Assembly (NCBI RefSeq): GCF_001660485.1
Contig: NZ_CP013979.1
Coordinates: 1,984,001-2,048,000, forward strand
Length of the DNA stretch: 64,000 bases
Reading direction: 5' to 3'
Origin: Agromyces aureus
GTDB lineage: Bacteria > Actinomycetota > Actinomycetes > Actinomycetales > Microbacteriaceae
Made by a program: the position numbers and the translations under genes. The notes below the pieces were generated by a model. It worked only from the letters and a program-made list of their open reading frames with translations. It made no database searches and had not been told where the DNA came from. Positions 1 to 12,678 of the stretch are shown one piece after another (the stretch's first letter is position 1; each line of letters starts with the position of its first letter).

Positions 1-1119
1 CCGAAGTGGGTCGGCCGCGTGCTCGACCCCGACACGCTGACCGTCGGTTTCGCCAGGCGCGTGCCGACGTACAAGCGCCTCACGCTCATGCTGCAGGACC
101 CCGAGCGTCTGAAGTCGATCCTCACGAACCCCGATCGCCCGGTGCAGTTCGTGATCGCCGGAAAGTCGCACCCGGCCGACGACGAGGGCAAGCGCCTCAT
201 CCAGAAGCTCGTGCAGTTCGCCGCCCAGCCCGAGCTGCGCGAGCGCATCGTGTTCCTGCCCGACTACGACATGGGCATGGCCGAGCTGCTCTACCCGGGC
301 TGCGACGTGTGGCTGAACAATCCGCTCCGCCCGCTCGAGGCGTGCGGCACCTCGGGCATGAAGGCCGCCATGAACGGCGCGCTGAACCTGTCGATCCTCG
401 ACGGCTGGTGGGCCGAGTACGAGGGCGAGGACTACGGCTGGGTCATTCCGTCGGCGGATGCCGCGGGCGACGCCGGCGAGCGCGACGCGCTCGAGGCGGC
501 ATCCCTCTACGAACTGCTCGAGCACCGGGTCGCGACCCGCTACTACGAGCGCGACCACGACGGCGTGCCCGTGGAGTGGGTACGGCGCGTACGCACGACG
601 CTCAGCGTGCTCGCGCCTGAGCTCGGCGCCGACCGCATGGTCAGGCAGTACGTCGAGGAGCTCTACCGCCCCGCCGCAGAGCAGGCCGAGCGCGTCGCCG
701 CCGACAACGACCGCGGGGCGAAGGAACTCGCGGCGTACGCCGACCGGGTGCGCGAGGCCTGGCCCCGCGTGCAGGTGCAGCATGTCGAGTCCGGCGGCGT
801 GGAGGCCCCGCACGTCGGCGACGAACTGCAGCTCCGGGCGCACGTCGACCTCGGCGGGCTCTCGGTCGACGACGTCACGGTCGAGGCCGTCCACGGGCGC
901 AGCCGCTCCGACGAGCGCATCGAGCACGCGATGCTGACCCCGCTGACGCCGGCGATCAGCGGAACGGATGCCGGAACCGGCGCCGCGGGTCCGCAGCTGT
1001 ACACCGGCACGATCGTGCTCGCCCGCGCCGGGTCGTTCGGCTACACGGTGCGGGTCGTGCCGCGGCATCCGCTGCTCGTCTCCTCCGCTGAGCTCGGACT
1101 CGTCGCGGTCGCCGGCTGA
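1..1119 (+). CDS. glgP: alpha-glucan (glycogen) phosphorylase, C-terminal part
   Basis: The reading frame is open from base 1, so the N-terminal part lies outside the window; 372 residues remain. The protein would cleave alpha-1,4 glucan with phosphate to give glucose-1-phosphate in the cytoplasm. Motifs VPTYKR, FVIAGKSHPAD, PDYDMGMAELLYPGCDVW and EACGTSGMKAAMNGALN match the active-site and PLP-anchoring half of the actinobacterial phosphorylase family. The last ~110 residues form a beta-rich tail seen in long actinobacterial forms. Facing glgX, it fits a glycogen breakdown locus. The family call is firm; only the 5' end is missing. Confidence 0.9.
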   Translation, partial: PKWVGRVLDPDTLTVGFARRVPTYKRLTLMLQDPERLKSILTNPDRPVQFVIAGKSHPADDEGKRLIQKLVQFAAQPELRERIVFLPDYDMGMAELLYPGCDVWLNNPLRPLEACGTSGMKAAMNGALNLSILDGWWAEYEGEDYGWVIPSADAAGDAGERDALEAASLYELLEHRVATRYYERDHDGVPVEWVRRVRTTLSVLAPELGADRMVRQYVEELYRPAAEQAERVAADNDRGAKELAAYADRVREAWPRVQVQHVESGGVEAPHVGDELQLRAHVDLGGLSVDDVTVEAVHGRSRSDERIEHAMLTPLTPAISGTDAGTGAAGPQLYTGTIVLARAGSFGYTVRVVPRHPLLVSSAELGLVAVAG

Positions 1120-1138
1120 GCCTCGGCCAGCCGAACCC

Positions 1139-1171
1139 GGTGCGGCGGCGTCTGACGGACGACGCCGCACC
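1139..1171. terminator. hairpin terminator between convergent glgP and ybaK
   Basis: A 14-bp stem (GGTGCGGCGGCGTC against GACGACGCCGCACC, one mismatch) lies between two converging genes. There is no T-run, as is common in high-GC actinobacteria. It could serve both directions. Confidence 0.6.
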
Positions 1172-1195
1172 GCATCGGTCGGCGCGACCTAGGGG

Positions 1196-1693
1196 TCAGC
1201 GGGTCCGGGCGATGGGCGCGTATCGGCCGCCGGTGACGGCCAGGAGGTCGTCGGGCGCGAGCTCGAGGTCGAGCCCCCTCCGCCCGCCTGAGACGTAGAC
1301 GGCCTCGTGGAGGATCGCGGACTCGTCGAGCACGGTCGGCAGCGGGGTCTTCTGCCCGATCGGACTGATGCCGCCCACGACGTAGCCGGTCTTCCGTTCG
1401 GCGACGGCGGGGTCCGCCATCTCGGCGCGCTTGCCGCCGAGCGCCTGCGCGAGCGACTTGAGGTCGAGCAGCATCGCGACGGGCACGATCGCGACGGCGA
1501 GCGAGCCGTCGACCGATGCGAGCAGCGTCTTGAAGACGCGCTCGGGATCGAGCCCGAGCTTCTCGGCGGCCTCGAGCCCGTAGGCGGCCGCGCGGGGGTC
1601 GTGCTCGTACGCGTGCGCGTGGAACGCGACGCCGGCCCGGGTGAGCGCGAGGGTCGCGGGCGTGCCGGCTGCGGCATCCGACCGCTTGGCCAT
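1196..1693 (-). CDS. ybaK: YbaK/EbsC family Cys-tRNA(Pro) deacylase
   Basis: 165 residues. The family hydrolyses Cys mischarged on tRNA-Pro. The visible family signature is a Lys in VFKTLL, then KTGYVVGGISPIGQK and a C-terminal VYVSGGRRGLDLEL-type segment, all in the expected order. The ATG at 1693 was chosen because it sits in a TGATG overlap with the glgX stop codon, giving the usual family length; longer in-frame readings run back through glgX and are shadows. It is translationally coupled to glgX, although the two functions are unrelated. Confidence 0.87.
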   Translation of the reverse strand: MAKRSDAAAGTPATLALTRAGVAFHAHAYEHDPRAAAYGLEAAEKLGLDPERVFKTLLASVDGSLAVAIVPVAMLLDLKSLAQALGGKRAEMADPAVAERKTGYVVGGISPIGQKTPLPTVLDESAILHEAVYVSGGRRGLDLELAPDDLLAVTGGRYAPIARTR

Positions 1694-3861
1694 CAGCCGC
1701 TGATCCGGGCGTCGGCGACCGGGTCGTCGGCAGCCGGGGGGTCGATGACGGCCCTCGCGTCGGACGCCGCGCTCGAGGCCTCGCCGAGCGCCCGGTAGAG
1801 CAGCATCGACTGCGGCGGCACGCCCACGCGTTCGCCGGGCAGGTGCTCGCTCGACTCGGTCACCGGGTGCTCGTCGGAGGAGTCCCACAGCAGCATGTAG
1901 CCCGTGACGCCGTCGTGCTCGGGCAGCACGACCTCGGCCGGCGTCTCGTGCGCGTGCACGACGAGCAGGATGCGGTTGAACTCCTCGACCTCGGGGGTCG
2001 ACGCGGCGAGGTACTGCAGCGTGCGCTCGGCGGGGTCGTTCCAGTCGTCGATGGTCATGGTCTCGCCGTCGGTGTTGTACCAGTCCATCTGCGATGCGCT
2101 CGGCGTGGTCTCGCCGAACACGCCGAAGCGCACGGGTCGGATCGCGGGGTTGTCGCGACGCAGGTGCACCAGGCGACGGGCGGTGGCCTCGAGGCCCGCA
2201 TCGCGATCCTCGGCGCTCCACGACAGCCAGGTGAGGTCGGAGTCCTGGCAGTACGCGTTGTTGTTGCCGCGCTGGCTGCGTCCGTACTCGTCGCCGGCGG
2301 TGAGCATGGGCACGCCGGCCGACAGCAGCAGCGTGCCGAGCAGGTTCCGGATGCTGCGCCGTCGCGCCGAGAGCACCTCGGCGTCGTCGGTCTCGCCCTC
2401 GACCCCGTGGTTGTACGAGTTGTTGCCGTCGGTGCCGTCGCGGTTCTGCTCGCCGTTGCCGAGGTTGTGCTTGACGTCGTACGCGGTGAGGTCGGCGAGC
2501 GTGAACCCGTCGTGCGCGGTGATGAAGTTCAGGCTCGCGAGCGGTCCGCGTTCGAGGCTGAACGTGTTCGACGAGCCGGCGAGCCGTGTGGCGAACCGGC
2601 CGATGCCGCTGCCGGCGTCGCCGGTCTCACGCTCACGGCGCAGGTCGCCCAGCCAGAAGTCGCGCATGCGGTCGCGGTAGCGGTCGTTCCACTCGATGAA
2701 TCCGCGCGGGAAGTTGCCGGTCTGCCAGCCGCCGGGGCCGACGTCCCACGGCTCGGCGATGAGCTTCGTGGCGCCGATCACGGGGTCGGCGAGCATCGCC
2801 TGCAGCAGGGGGTGGTCGGGCGTGTAGGCGCCGTGGTCGTCTCGTCCGAGGGTCGCGGCGAGGTCGAGACGGAACCCGTCGACCTGCAGTTCGTCGGCGA
2901 ACGCGCGCATCGAGTCGAGCACAAGGCGCGAGGGCTCGTCGCGACCGAAGTCGAGCGTGTTGCCGCATCCGGTCGTGTCGACGTAGCGACCGTGGGCGTC
3001 GTGGCGGTAGTACGACGCGTTGTCGATGCCGCGGAACGAGTAGGTCGGCCCTTCGCGGCCCTCTTCGGCGGTGTGGTTGTAGACCACGTCGAGCACGACC
3101 TCGAGGCCGGCCGCGTGGAGGCTGCGGACCATCTCGGCGAACTCGCGCCGCACCGCCGCCGCGCCCTTCGCACGGGCGGCGGCGGTCGCGTACGGCGCGT
3201 GCGGCGCGAAGAAGCCGAGTGTGTTGTAGCCCCAGTAGTTCGTGCGCCCCTGGCGCTTCAGGCGGTGCTCCGAGAGGAACGCGTGCACGGGCAGCAGTTC
3301 GATCGTCGTGACGCCGAGCCCGGTGAGGTACTCGAGCGACGCCTCGTGCCCGAGGCCGGCGTACGTGCCGCGCAGCGCCTCCGGCACGGCCGGGTTGAGC
3401 TTGGAGAAGCCTCGCACGTGGGCCTCGTAGACCACCGTGTGGTCGAGGGGGACCGCGGGCTTCGCGACGCCGTTCCACGAGAACCGCTCCTCGCCGTCGG
3501 CCGCGGCCGCCTCGGTCACCGGGTCGAGGGCGACGCCGTGCCACGAGCCGCCGCCGACGGCCGCGAGGCCGCGCGCGTAGGGGTCGAGCAGGGTCTGCGC
3601 CGGGTTGAACGCGTGCTCGACCCCCGTGGGGCCGTCGACGCGGAACCCGTAGCGCGCGCCGTGCACGAGCGCCGACGAGAAGCCCTGCCACACACCGTGC
3701 TCGTCGCGCGCGAGGTCGACGCGATCGGTCGCCCAGCCCGCGTCGGAGCGATCGAACACCTCGAGCTCGATCGACGTCGCGTTCGCCGACCACACTCGGA
3801 CCGTGCCGCCGTCGGCGCCGGTTCGGACGCCGAGGTCGTGCAGGGGATCGCTCTCAGACAT
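1693..3861 (-). CDS. glgX: glycogen debranching enzyme (GlgX/TreX type isoamylase)
   Basis: 722 residues, close to the usual ~700. It hydrolyses alpha-1,6 branches of glycogen left after phosphorylase action. An N-terminal CBM48-like beta domain (about residues 10-100) precedes a GH13 barrel. Barrel motifs include VVYNHT, DGFRLDLA (nucleophile Asp), LIAEPWD (acid Glu) and FITAHDGF (second Asp), so the catalytic triad is complete. The neighbouring phosphorylase supports a role in glycogen degradation. The start lies 38 bp from the divergent cysteine desulfurase, so the two share a short promoter region. Confidence 0.93.
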   Translation of the reverse strand: MSESDPLHDLGVRTGADGGTVRVWSANATSIELEVFDRSDAGWATDRVDLARDEHGVWQGFSSALVHGARYGFRVDGPTGVEHAFNPAQTLLDPYARGLAAVGGGSWHGVALDPVTEAAAADGEERFSWNGVAKPAVPLDHTVVYEAHVRGFSKLNPAVPEALRGTYAGLGHEASLEYLTGLGVTTIELLPVHAFLSEHRLKRQGRTNYWGYNTLGFFAPHAPYATAAARAKGAAAVRREFAEMVRSLHAAGLEVVLDVVYNHTAEEGREGPTYSFRGIDNASYYRHDAHGRYVDTTGCGNTLDFGRDEPSRLVLDSMRAFADELQVDGFRLDLAATLGRDDHGAYTPDHPLLQAMLADPVIGATKLIAEPWDVGPGGWQTGNFPRGFIEWNDRYRDRMRDFWLGDLRRERETGDAGSGIGRFATRLAGSSNTFSLERGPLASLNFITAHDGFTLADLTAYDVKHNLGNGEQNRDGTDGNNSYNHGVEGETDDAEVLSARRRSIRNLLGTLLLSAGVPMLTAGDEYGRSQRGNNNAYCQDSDLTWLSWSAEDRDAGLEATARRLVHLRRDNPAIRPVRFGVFGETTPSASQMDWYNTDGETMTIDDWNDPAERTLQYLAASTPEVEEFNRILLVVHAHETPAEVVLPEHDGVTGYMLLWDSSDEHPVTESSEHLPGERVGVPPQSMLLYRALGEASSAASDARAVIDPPAADDPVADARISG

Positions 3862-3899
3862 GCGTTCTAGAGTAGATCCACCCGAGGGACGGAGAGTGC

Positions 3900-5123
3900 A
3901 TGGCGGTCTACCTCGACCACGCGGCGACCACGCCCATGCGGCCCGAGGCGATCGACGCCATGCTCGACGCGATGCGCCTGGTGGGCAATCCCGCCTCGAT
4001 CCACAGCGCCGGCCAGCAGGCCAAGCGCGTGCTCGAGGAATCGCGCGAGCGCATCGCGGCGACGCTCGGCATCGACGGCATCGAGGTCGTCTTCACGGGC
4101 AACGGCACCGAGGCCGTGAACCTCGCGATCAAGGGCCTCTGGTGGAGCAGGCAGACGGATGCCGCGCGCCCGCGCCTCATCGTCCCCGCGGGGGAGCACC
4201 ACGCCACCGTCGACACGGTCGAGTGGTTGGCGGCTCACGAGGGCGCCGTGATCGACGAGGTGCCGCTCGACGACGTCGGACGCCTTCGGCTCGACGTGCT
4301 CGAAGCGCTGCTCGCCGAGCACGCGGCATCCGTCGCCCTCGTCACGATGCTCTGGGCCAACAACGAGGTGGGCACGATCCAGCCGGTCGCCGAGGTCGCG
4401 CGGCTCACGGCGGCCGCCGGCGTGCCGTTGCACGTGGACGCGGTGTCGGCGTACGGGCAGGTGCCGATCGACGTGCGGGGCCTCCGCCGGGAGACGAACG
4501 CGCCCCGCGGCGCCGGGCTCGTCGCGCTCAGCGTCTCCGCGCACAAGATCGGTGGCCCGTCGGGCATCGGTGCGCTCGTCCTCGACCGGTCGGCCGCGCT
4601 CGAGCCGCTCATCCACGGCGGCGGGCAGCAGCGCAAGGTGCGCTCCGGCACGCAGGACGTCGCGGCCGCCGCCGGGTTCGCGGCCGCCGCCGAGATCGTG
4701 CATGCGCATCTCGACGACGATGCGACGCGCATCGCGGCACTTCGCGACCGCCTGATCGCGGGCGCGCTCGCCGCGGTGCCCGGCGTGCACCTCTCCGGCG
4801 ATCCGACGGCCGACGGTCGCCTTCCGGGCAACGTGCACCTCTCGTTCGACGGATGCGAGGGCGACTCGCTCCTCTTCCTGCTCGACGCCGCCGGGGTCGC
4901 CGTGTCGACCGGCTCGGCGTGCCAGGCCGGCGTGCCAGAGCCCTCGCACGTGCTCATGGCCATGGGCCGCAGCGAGGCCGATGCCAGGGGAGCGCTCCGC
5001 ATCACGCTCGGCCACGACTCGACCGACGCCGACGTCGACGCGTTCCTCGCGGCGCTCCCGGCGGCGCACGCGCAGGCCGCGAAGGCCGGGCTCGCCGCTC
5101 GCGCCACCTCGTTCGACCGCTGA
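3900..5123 (+). CDS. cysteine desulfurase (NifS/IscS type)
   Basis: 407 residues, the usual length. It is a PLP enzyme taking sulfur from cysteine to form a persulfide for sulfur transfer. It begins with the family signature YLDHAATTPMRPEA; the PLP lysine is in SAHKIGGPSG and the persulfide cysteine in STGSACQAG, so all key parts are present. mnmA begins 94 bp downstream in the same direction, and this pair is widespread in actinobacteria, so the likely main job is sulfur supply for tRNA 2-thiolation. IscS versus NifS subtype cannot be settled by eye. Confidence 0.92.
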   Translation: MAVYLDHAATTPMRPEAIDAMLDAMRLVGNPASIHSAGQQAKRVLEESRERIAATLGIDGIEVVFTGNGTEAVNLAIKGLWWSRQTDAARPRLIVPAGEHHATVDTVEWLAAHEGAVIDEVPLDDVGRLRLDVLEALLAEHAASVALVTMLWANNEVGTIQPVAEVARLTAAAGVPLHVDAVSAYGQVPIDVRGLRRETNAPRGAGLVALSVSAHKIGGPSGIGALVLDRSAALEPLIHGGGQQRKVRSGTQDVAAAAGFAAAAEIVHAHLDDDATRIAALRDRLIAGALAAVPGVHLSGDPTADGRLPGNVHLSFDGCEGDSLLFLLDAAGVAVSTGSACQAGVPEPSHVLMAMGRSEADARGALRITLGHDSTDADVDAFLAALPAAHAQAAKAGLAARATSFDR

Positions 5124-5217
5124 GTCCGGGCAGGGCGCCTTGCGCTCGCCGCGGCATCCGTCGACCGGAACGCCGCCACGCGGCATCCGCTCAGGAGGCC
5201 CTGCCTAGACTGGAGAG

Positions 5218-6339
5218 GTGAAGGTTCTTGCAGCGATGAGCGGTGGCGTCGACAGCGCCGTCGCGGCCGCGCGCGCCGTCGAGGCGGGGCACGAGGTCGT
5301 CGGCGTGCACCTGGCGCTCAGCCGCATGCCCGGCACCCTGCGCACCGGCAGCCGCGGCTGCTGCACCATCGAGGACTCGATGGACGCCCAGCGCGCCGCG
5401 AACGTGCTCGGCATCCCGTACTACGTGTGGGACTTCTCGGAGCGGTTCAAGGCCGACGTCGTCGACGACTTCATCTCCGAGTACTCGGCCGGCCGCACGC
5501 CCAACCCGTGCATGCGCTGCAACGAGCGCATCAAGTTCGCCGCGCTGCTCGAGAAGGCCCTCGCGCTCGGCTTCGACGCGGTCGCCACCGGCCACTACGC
5601 GAAGGTCCTCCCCGGCGCATCGGGCGCCCTCGAACTGCACCGCGCGAGCGCCGAGGCGAAGGACCAGTCCTATGTGCTCGGCGTGCTCACGGCCGAGCAG
5701 CTCGCGCACGCGTACTTCCCGCTCGGCGACACGCCGTCCAAGGCGCTCGTGCGCGAGGAGGCCGCGCGCCGTGGCCTCAGCGTCGCCCAGAAGCCCGACT
5801 CCTACGACATCTGCTTCATCCCCGACGGCGACACCAAGGGCTGGCTCGCCGACAAGGTCGGCACCGCGACCGGAGACATCGTCGACCGCACGGGCGCCGT
5901 CGTCGGCTCGCACGAGGGTGCGCACGCCTTCACCGTCGGCCAGCGCCGCGGCATGCGCCTCGGCACGCCCGCCGCCGACGGCAAGCCGCGCTTCGTGCTC
6001 GAGGTGCGCCCGAAGGAGAACACCGTCGTCGTCGGCCCCAAAGAGGCGCTCGCGACCGCGCTCATCGCCGGCTCCCGCTACACGTGGGCCGGGCTCGCAC
6101 CCGCCGACCCCGCGAGCGAGTTCGCGTGCGAGGTGCAGATCCGTGCGCACGCCGACCCGGTTCCGGCGCTCGCGCAGGTGGTTCCGGATGCCGCGGGCGC
6201 GGCCGAACTCGTCGTGACGCCCGAGATCCCGCTCGACGGGGTCGCCCCCGGGCAGACCGCCGTGATCTACGTCGGCACGCGCGTGCTCGGGCAGTTCACG
6301 ATCGACCGCACGGTGAGCGCAGTGCCCGTCGGCGTCTGA
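5218..6339 (+). CDS. mnmA: tRNA-specific 2-thiouridylase MnmA
   Basis: 373 residues with a GTG start preceded by GGAGAG. It activates U34 of Lys, Glu and Gln tRNAs with ATP and adds sulfur from a persulfide relay. The PP-loop SGGVDS opens the protein. Catalytic cysteines are visible in [12 protein letters not shown] and YDICFIPDG, and the C-terminal half carries the family beta-barrels (FTVGQRRG). The upstream cysteine desulfurase is the expected sulfur donor. Length and motifs are all normal. Confidence 0.95.
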   Translation: MKVLAAMSGGVDSAVAAARAVEAGHEVVGVHLALSRMPGTLRTGSRGCCTIEDSMDAQRAANVLGIPYYVWDFSERFKADVVDDFISEYSAGRTPNPCMRCNERIKFAALLEKALALGFDAVATGHYAKVLPGASGALELHRASAEAKDQSYVLGVLTAEQLAHAYFPLGDTPSKALVREEAARRGLSVAQKPDSYDICFIPDGDTKGWLADKVGTATGDIVDRTGAVVGSHEGAHAFTVGQRRGMRLGTPAADGKPRFVLEVRPKENTVVVGPKEALATALIAGSRYTWAGLAPADPASEFACEVQIRAHADPVPALAQVVPDAAGAAELVVTPEIPLDGVAPGQTAVIYVGTRVLGQFTIDRTVSAVPVGV

Positions 6340-6525
6340 GCCGCCCGCCGATCGTTCGCCGCGACATCCGTTCCCCGAGCCCGGACGACGTCCGTCGTTC
6401 AGCGTTCATGCCCTCGAATACTGGTATGCCTCGCCCCCTGTCAAGGCCCGACGTCCCGACGCCGGCGTCACTAGATTCGGGCGGACGTCGCTCGAGCGAG
6501 CGGCGCATCCCCCGAGGAGGACGAC

Positions 6526-7380
6526 GTGACCACCCCCCGAGTTCCCGAAGAACGAAGCGCCACGCACCCCGCACCCACCGAGACGACTGCCAAGGGTTCA
6601 GCAGCCACCGCCGTGATCGACGAGCGCACCGCCGGCTCGCGCAAGGCCGATCGCAGCGCCGACCAGCGCGACACCGTCGTGCAGCCGACCGTCGACCCCC
6701 GCGCCACCGGCGCGAAGGACCGCACGGCGAAGGCCGGCACCGTCGACGAGGGTGCCGCAGCGGCATCCGACGACTCCGAGCGCACCGCGCACGGCGAGCC
6801 CGCGCCCTCCGGTGCAGCGGCCCGACGCGCGGTGGTCGCCCGCCAGCGGGAGGCGTTCGGCGGTGTGAAGCTCGGCTCGGCGCTCTTCGGCTGGCTCACC
6901 GCGACCGGCACCGCGGCCATCCTGACCGGCACCGTCGCCGGCGCGGCCACTGCACTCGGCATCGACACCACCGATCGGGCCGGTGCGCTCACCGGCGTCC
7001 CCTCCGAGAACGTCGGATGGGTCGCCGTCGCCGCGCTCGCCGTGATCCTCCTCGTGTCGTACTGGTGCGGTGGCTACGTCGCTGCTCGAATGGCCCGCTT
7101 CAACGGCGCCGTGCAAGGGCTCGCCGTCTGGGTCTGGGCGCTCGTGATCGCGATCGTCGTCTCCCTGGTGAGCGTCATCATCGGCAGCCAGGTCGACGTG
7201 CTCGCCAACGCGAACCTCTACCCCCGCATCCAGATGAGCCCCGAGGAGTTCACGGTCGCCGGACTCGTCACCGCCGGGATCGTGCTCGTCGCGAGCCTCG
7301 CCGGGGCCGTGCTCGGCGGCATGTCGGGCACCCGATACCACCGTCGCGTCGACCGCGCCGGATTCGTCGAGGAGCGCTGA
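6526..7380 (+). CDS. membrane protein with a disordered N-terminal tail and four TM segments
   Basis: 284 residues. The GTG start is fixed by GAGGAGG six bases upstream. Residues 1-115 are rich in Ala, Thr, Asp and Arg and look disordered. Four hydrophobic segments follow, including WLTATGTAAILTGTVAGAA, VAVAALAVILLVSYWCGG and a C-terminal pair. The architecture resembles YrzE/TIGR04086-like actinobacterial membrane proteins, but the function is unknown. It stands alone between mnmA and the phosphotransferase. Confidence 0.75.
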   Translation: MTTPRVPEERSATHPAPTETTAKGSAATAVIDERTAGSRKADRSADQRDTVVQPTVDPRATGAKDRTAKAGTVDEGAAAASDDSERTAHGEPAPSGAAARRAVVARQREAFGGVKLGSALFGWLTATGTAAILTGTVAGAATALGIDTTDRAGALTGVPSENVGWVAVAALAVILLVSYWCGGYVAARMARFNGAVQGLAVWVWALVIAIVVSLVSVIIGSQVDVLANANLYPRIQMSPEEFTVAGLVTAGIVLVASLAGAVLGGMSGTRYHRRVDRAGFVEER

Positions 7381-7417
7381 TCCGCGCGCTCGTCGAACCG
7401 AGCGCCGGCGAACTCGC

Positions 7418-8176
7418 ATGACGCGCGAGCTCGCCGGCGTTCCCGACGTCGAGCCGCGGGTGCCGCCGGCGGTCACCGCCTTCGCCGATGGTGCGCCGAT
7501 CACGCCGGTCTGGCGCAACGGCGTCGGCGGGCTGACCTTCCGCGTCGACCGGCCGGCGTCCGCCGGCGGATCGTGCTTCATCAAGTGGAACCCGAGCGGC
7601 TCGGGGGAGTCGCTCGCCGACGAGGAACGCCGTCTCGCCTGGCTGCGCGACCGCTTCGCCGTGCCGCGGGTCGTCGCGGCCGGCCGTGACGATTCCGGTG
7701 AGTGGCTCGCCACTGCGGCGATCGACGCCGCATCCGCGGTGGCTCCGATCTGGAAGCAACGGGCGGATGCCGCGGCGCGCGCCATGGGCACGGGGCTCCG
7801 TCGCCTGCACGACGGCATCGACCCCGCCGAATGCCCGTTCGACTGGTCGGTCGCCCGGCGCATCGCGGTCGCCGAGGCATCCGGGATCATCGTGCCAGAC
7901 GACCTGCGCGACCCGCCGTCCGTCGATCGGATGGTCGTCTGCCACGGGGACCCGTGCGCACCGAACACGCTCATCGACGCGCACGGCGGGTTCGCGGGCA
8001 TCGTCGATGTCGCACGACTCGGCGTCGCCGACCGTTGGGCCGACCTGGCCGTCGGCAGCTGGAGCCTGGAGTGGAACTTCGGCGACGGCCACGAGCCCGC
8101 GTTCTTCGAGGCGTACGGCGTCGCACCCGACCCCGACCGCATCGCCTATTACCGTGCGCTGTGGGACGCGACCTGA
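7418..8176 (+). CDS. APH(3')-like aminoglycoside phosphotransferase family protein
   Basis: 252 residues, the usual APH(3') length. The kinase fold is recognised by CFIKW (ATP-site Lys), VCHGDPCAPN (catalytic Asp and Asn), GIVDVARLGVAD (metal Asp) and RWADLAVGSWSLEWNFG. All catalytic residues are present, so it should be an active small-molecule kinase. True drug resistance is not implied: composition matches the surrounding chromosome and no mobile element flanks it. The substrate is unknown. Confidence 0.82.
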   Translation: MTRELAGVPDVEPRVPPAVTAFADGAPITPVWRNGVGGLTFRVDRPASAGGSCFIKWNPSGSGESLADEERRLAWLRDRFAVPRVVAAGRDDSGEWLATAAIDAASAVAPIWKQRADAAARAMGTGLRRLHDGIDPAECPFDWSVARRIAVAEASGIIVPDDLRDPPSVDRMVVCHGDPCAPNTLIDAHGGFAGIVDVARLGVADRWADLAVGSWSLEWNFGDGHEPAFFEAYGVAPDPDRIAYYRALWDAT

Positions 8177-8255
8177 ACCGAGCCGGTCATGGGTCGTCCG
8201 CGGCATCCGCTCGGCGATGCGTGCCGGCGGATTGCCCGTCGGTGGTCGCTCGTAG

Positions 8256-10616
<2,361 letters not shown>

Positions 10617-10692
10617 AGTCGCATCCAGCGAACGTCAGGAGACGTCGTCTCCGTTCGTGCAGAATTGATGCAGCAGGACGACGGGGGAGCGC

Positions 10693-12579
10693 ATGGGGAT
10701 TCCGAACGACGAGGCGAGCGAGGCCACGGCGGGGGCCAGCGACGGGGCATCCGAGCCGGCGAGACCGGCCTCGGCAGGTCGCGACTCGCGGCACGGTCTC
10801 GGTCGGCGCACTCGGCCGGTCCCTGAGGCCGGGGCGACCGGCACCGCGACGTCCGAGTCATCCGGTGCCACTCGGCGCGACTTCCTCAAGTTCGGCGGAG
10901 TCGCTGCCGCGGGCGCGGTGGTCGGCGGCGGGGTCGGTGCGGCCGTCGGGGCCGCGGTCGGGCATGCCACCGGATTCGCCGAAGGCGCCGATGAGTTCGC
11001 CGCGCTCACCCCGAGGGCGACGGCCGGTTTCGACCACCTCGTCGTGCTCATGGGCGAGAACCGCTCGTTCGACAATCTCCTCGGCTGGCTCTACACGCCC
11101 GATGACATCTCCGAGGGAACGACCTTCGACGGTCTCGCGTTCGGCGACTACGCCAACACGGCGGCCGACGGCACCGTGATCGAGGCCCACGTCTACGAGG
11201 GTTCGACCGACGAGGTCATGGGCATGCCGAATCCCGACCCGGGTGAAGAGTATCCGCACGTGAACACGCAATTGTTCGGCATCGTGGACCCTCAATCCAA
11301 TGCCGAGGTCGAGGTCGGCGACATGGACGAGCCCTACAATGCGCCCGCCGCAGGTCAGCGCCCCACCATGAGCGGATTCGTCGACGACTACGCGATCAAC
11401 TTCGAGCGGCTCCGCAAGGGAAAGCAGCCGACCCTCGACGAGCTGAGCGAGATCATGGGCTCGTTCTCGCCCGAGATGCTGCCGGTGCTCTCGACGCTCG
11501 CGAAGAACTTCGCCGTCTACGATGCCTGGCACTGCGCCGTGCCGTCGCAGACGTTTCCCAACCGCTCCTTCTTCCACGCCTCCACCTCGCACGGCTTCGT
11601 CACCAACAAGCACGACGGCGGCTACGACAAGTGGCTCGACGCCGATGCGGCGCCGACCATCTTCAATCGGCTCGAAGAGGCGAAGATCTCCTGGCGCGTC
11701 TACTTCGACGAACTGCAGCTCGTGTCGTTCACCGGGGTGCTGCACGCGCCCGTGCTCCAGCAGTACTGGGCGACCGATCACTTCGCGACCATGGAGCAGT
11801 TCTACGACGACGTACGCACCGGCAAGCTCCCTGCGTACTCGTTCATCGAGCCGCGGATGGTCTACAACCACAACGACTTCCATCCGCCGTTCGGCAAGCT
11901 GCGCGAGTCCGACGTCGACGGAACCGAAGTCATCGACAGCGCCGTGTCCGACGTGCGTGCGGGTGAACTCCTCGTGCACCGCGTCTACGAAGCCATCAAG
12001 ACGAGCGCGAGCGCCATCGGATCCAATGCGCTGAACACCCTGTTCCTCATCACGTTCGACGAGCACGGGGGCACCTACGATCACGTGCCGCCGCCCGAGG
12101 GCGTGCCGCCGCACGAGGGGGAGGACCCCGGCGAGATGGGCTTCTCCTTCGATCGGCTCGGATGCCGTGTGCCCGCGATCGCGGTCTCCGCCTACACGCA
12201 GGCCGGCACCGTCGTGCACGACGCGATGGACCATGCCGCCGTCATCGCGACGCTCAGCCGTCTGCACGGGTTGAAGCCGCTGACCCGACGAGACGCAGGC
12301 GCGAACAACCTGTTCAACGCCGTGAACCTCGATGCCCCGAGACATCCGTCCTCCTGGCCGTCGACGACTCCGCAGTACCTGCCGGCGAACCCGCAGGCGA
12401 AGCCGCCGCATCCTGCGAACACGCACAAGGACAAGCCGCTGAGTCCGCCGGCCCGCGGACTGCTCGGCCTGCTGCTGGCGAAGTTCGGCCGTGCGGACGA
12501 GCCCGAACCCGAGACCTTCGCCGACGCGTACGCGCTGCTGCACAAGTACGGCGACGGGCTCTTCGGCGTGCAGAAGTAG
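10693..12579 (+). CDS. Tat-exported phosphoesterase (phospholipase C / acid phosphatase family)
   Basis: 628 residues. The twin-arginine signal [18 protein letters not shown] begins near residue 60 after a long N-terminal leader. The alkaline phosphatase-fold phosphoesterase domain (PF04185-like) shows [20 protein letters not shown] near the start, [14 protein letters not shown] in the middle and [17 protein letters not shown] toward the end. These carry the metal ligands and nucleophile region of the family. It should act outside the membrane on phospholipids or other phosphate esters. The unusually long region before the Tat motif may mean the true start is an internal codon. Confidence 0.85.
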   Translation: MGIPNDEASEATAGASDGASEPARPASAGRDSRHGLGRRTRPVPEAGATGTATSESSGATRRDFLKFGGVAAAGAVVGGGVGAAVGAAVGHATGFAEGADEFAALTPRATAGFDHLVVLMGENRSFDNLLGWLYTPDDISEGTTFDGLAFGDYANTAADGTVIEAHVYEGSTDEVMGMPNPDPGEEYPHVNTQLFGIVDPQSNAEVEVGDMDEPYNAPAAGQRPTMSGFVDDYAINFERLRKGKQPTLDELSEIMGSFSPEMLPVLSTLAKNFAVYDAWHCAVPSQTFPNRSFFHASTSHGFVTNKHDGGYDKWLDADAAPTIFNRLEEAKISWRVYFDELQLVSFTGVLHAPVLQQYWATDHFATMEQFYDDVRTGKLPAYSFIEPRMVYNHNDFHPPFGKLRESDVDGTEVIDSAVSDVRAGELLVHRVYEAIKTSASAIGSNALNTLFLITFDEHGGTYDHVPPPEGVPPHEGEDPGEMGFSFDRLGCRVPAIAVSAYTQAGTVVHDAMDHAAVIATLSRLHGLKPLTRRDAGANNLFNAVNLDAPRHPSSWPSTTPQYLPANPQAKPPHPANTHKDKPLSPPARGLLGLLLAKFGRADEPEPETFADAYALLHKYGDGLFGVQK

Positions 12580-12678
12580 TCCGTCGAACTCGCAGCAGGG
12601 TCGGCCCGTCCGCACGAAGGACGACCGGCCGTGCCCCGATAGAATGGATGCATCCCCACCACGAGACGACGGAGCAGC

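Noticed and set aside
1843..3870. A 675-residue plus-strand reading frame opposite glgX
   Set aside because: It is the antisense shadow of a clear GH13 gene. High GC keeps reverse frames open; no family resemblance.
7418..8176. Acquired antibiotic resistance gene
   Set aside because: The APH-like kinase has host-like composition, no flanking mobile element, and sits in ordinary chromosomal order. Resistance cannot be claimed.
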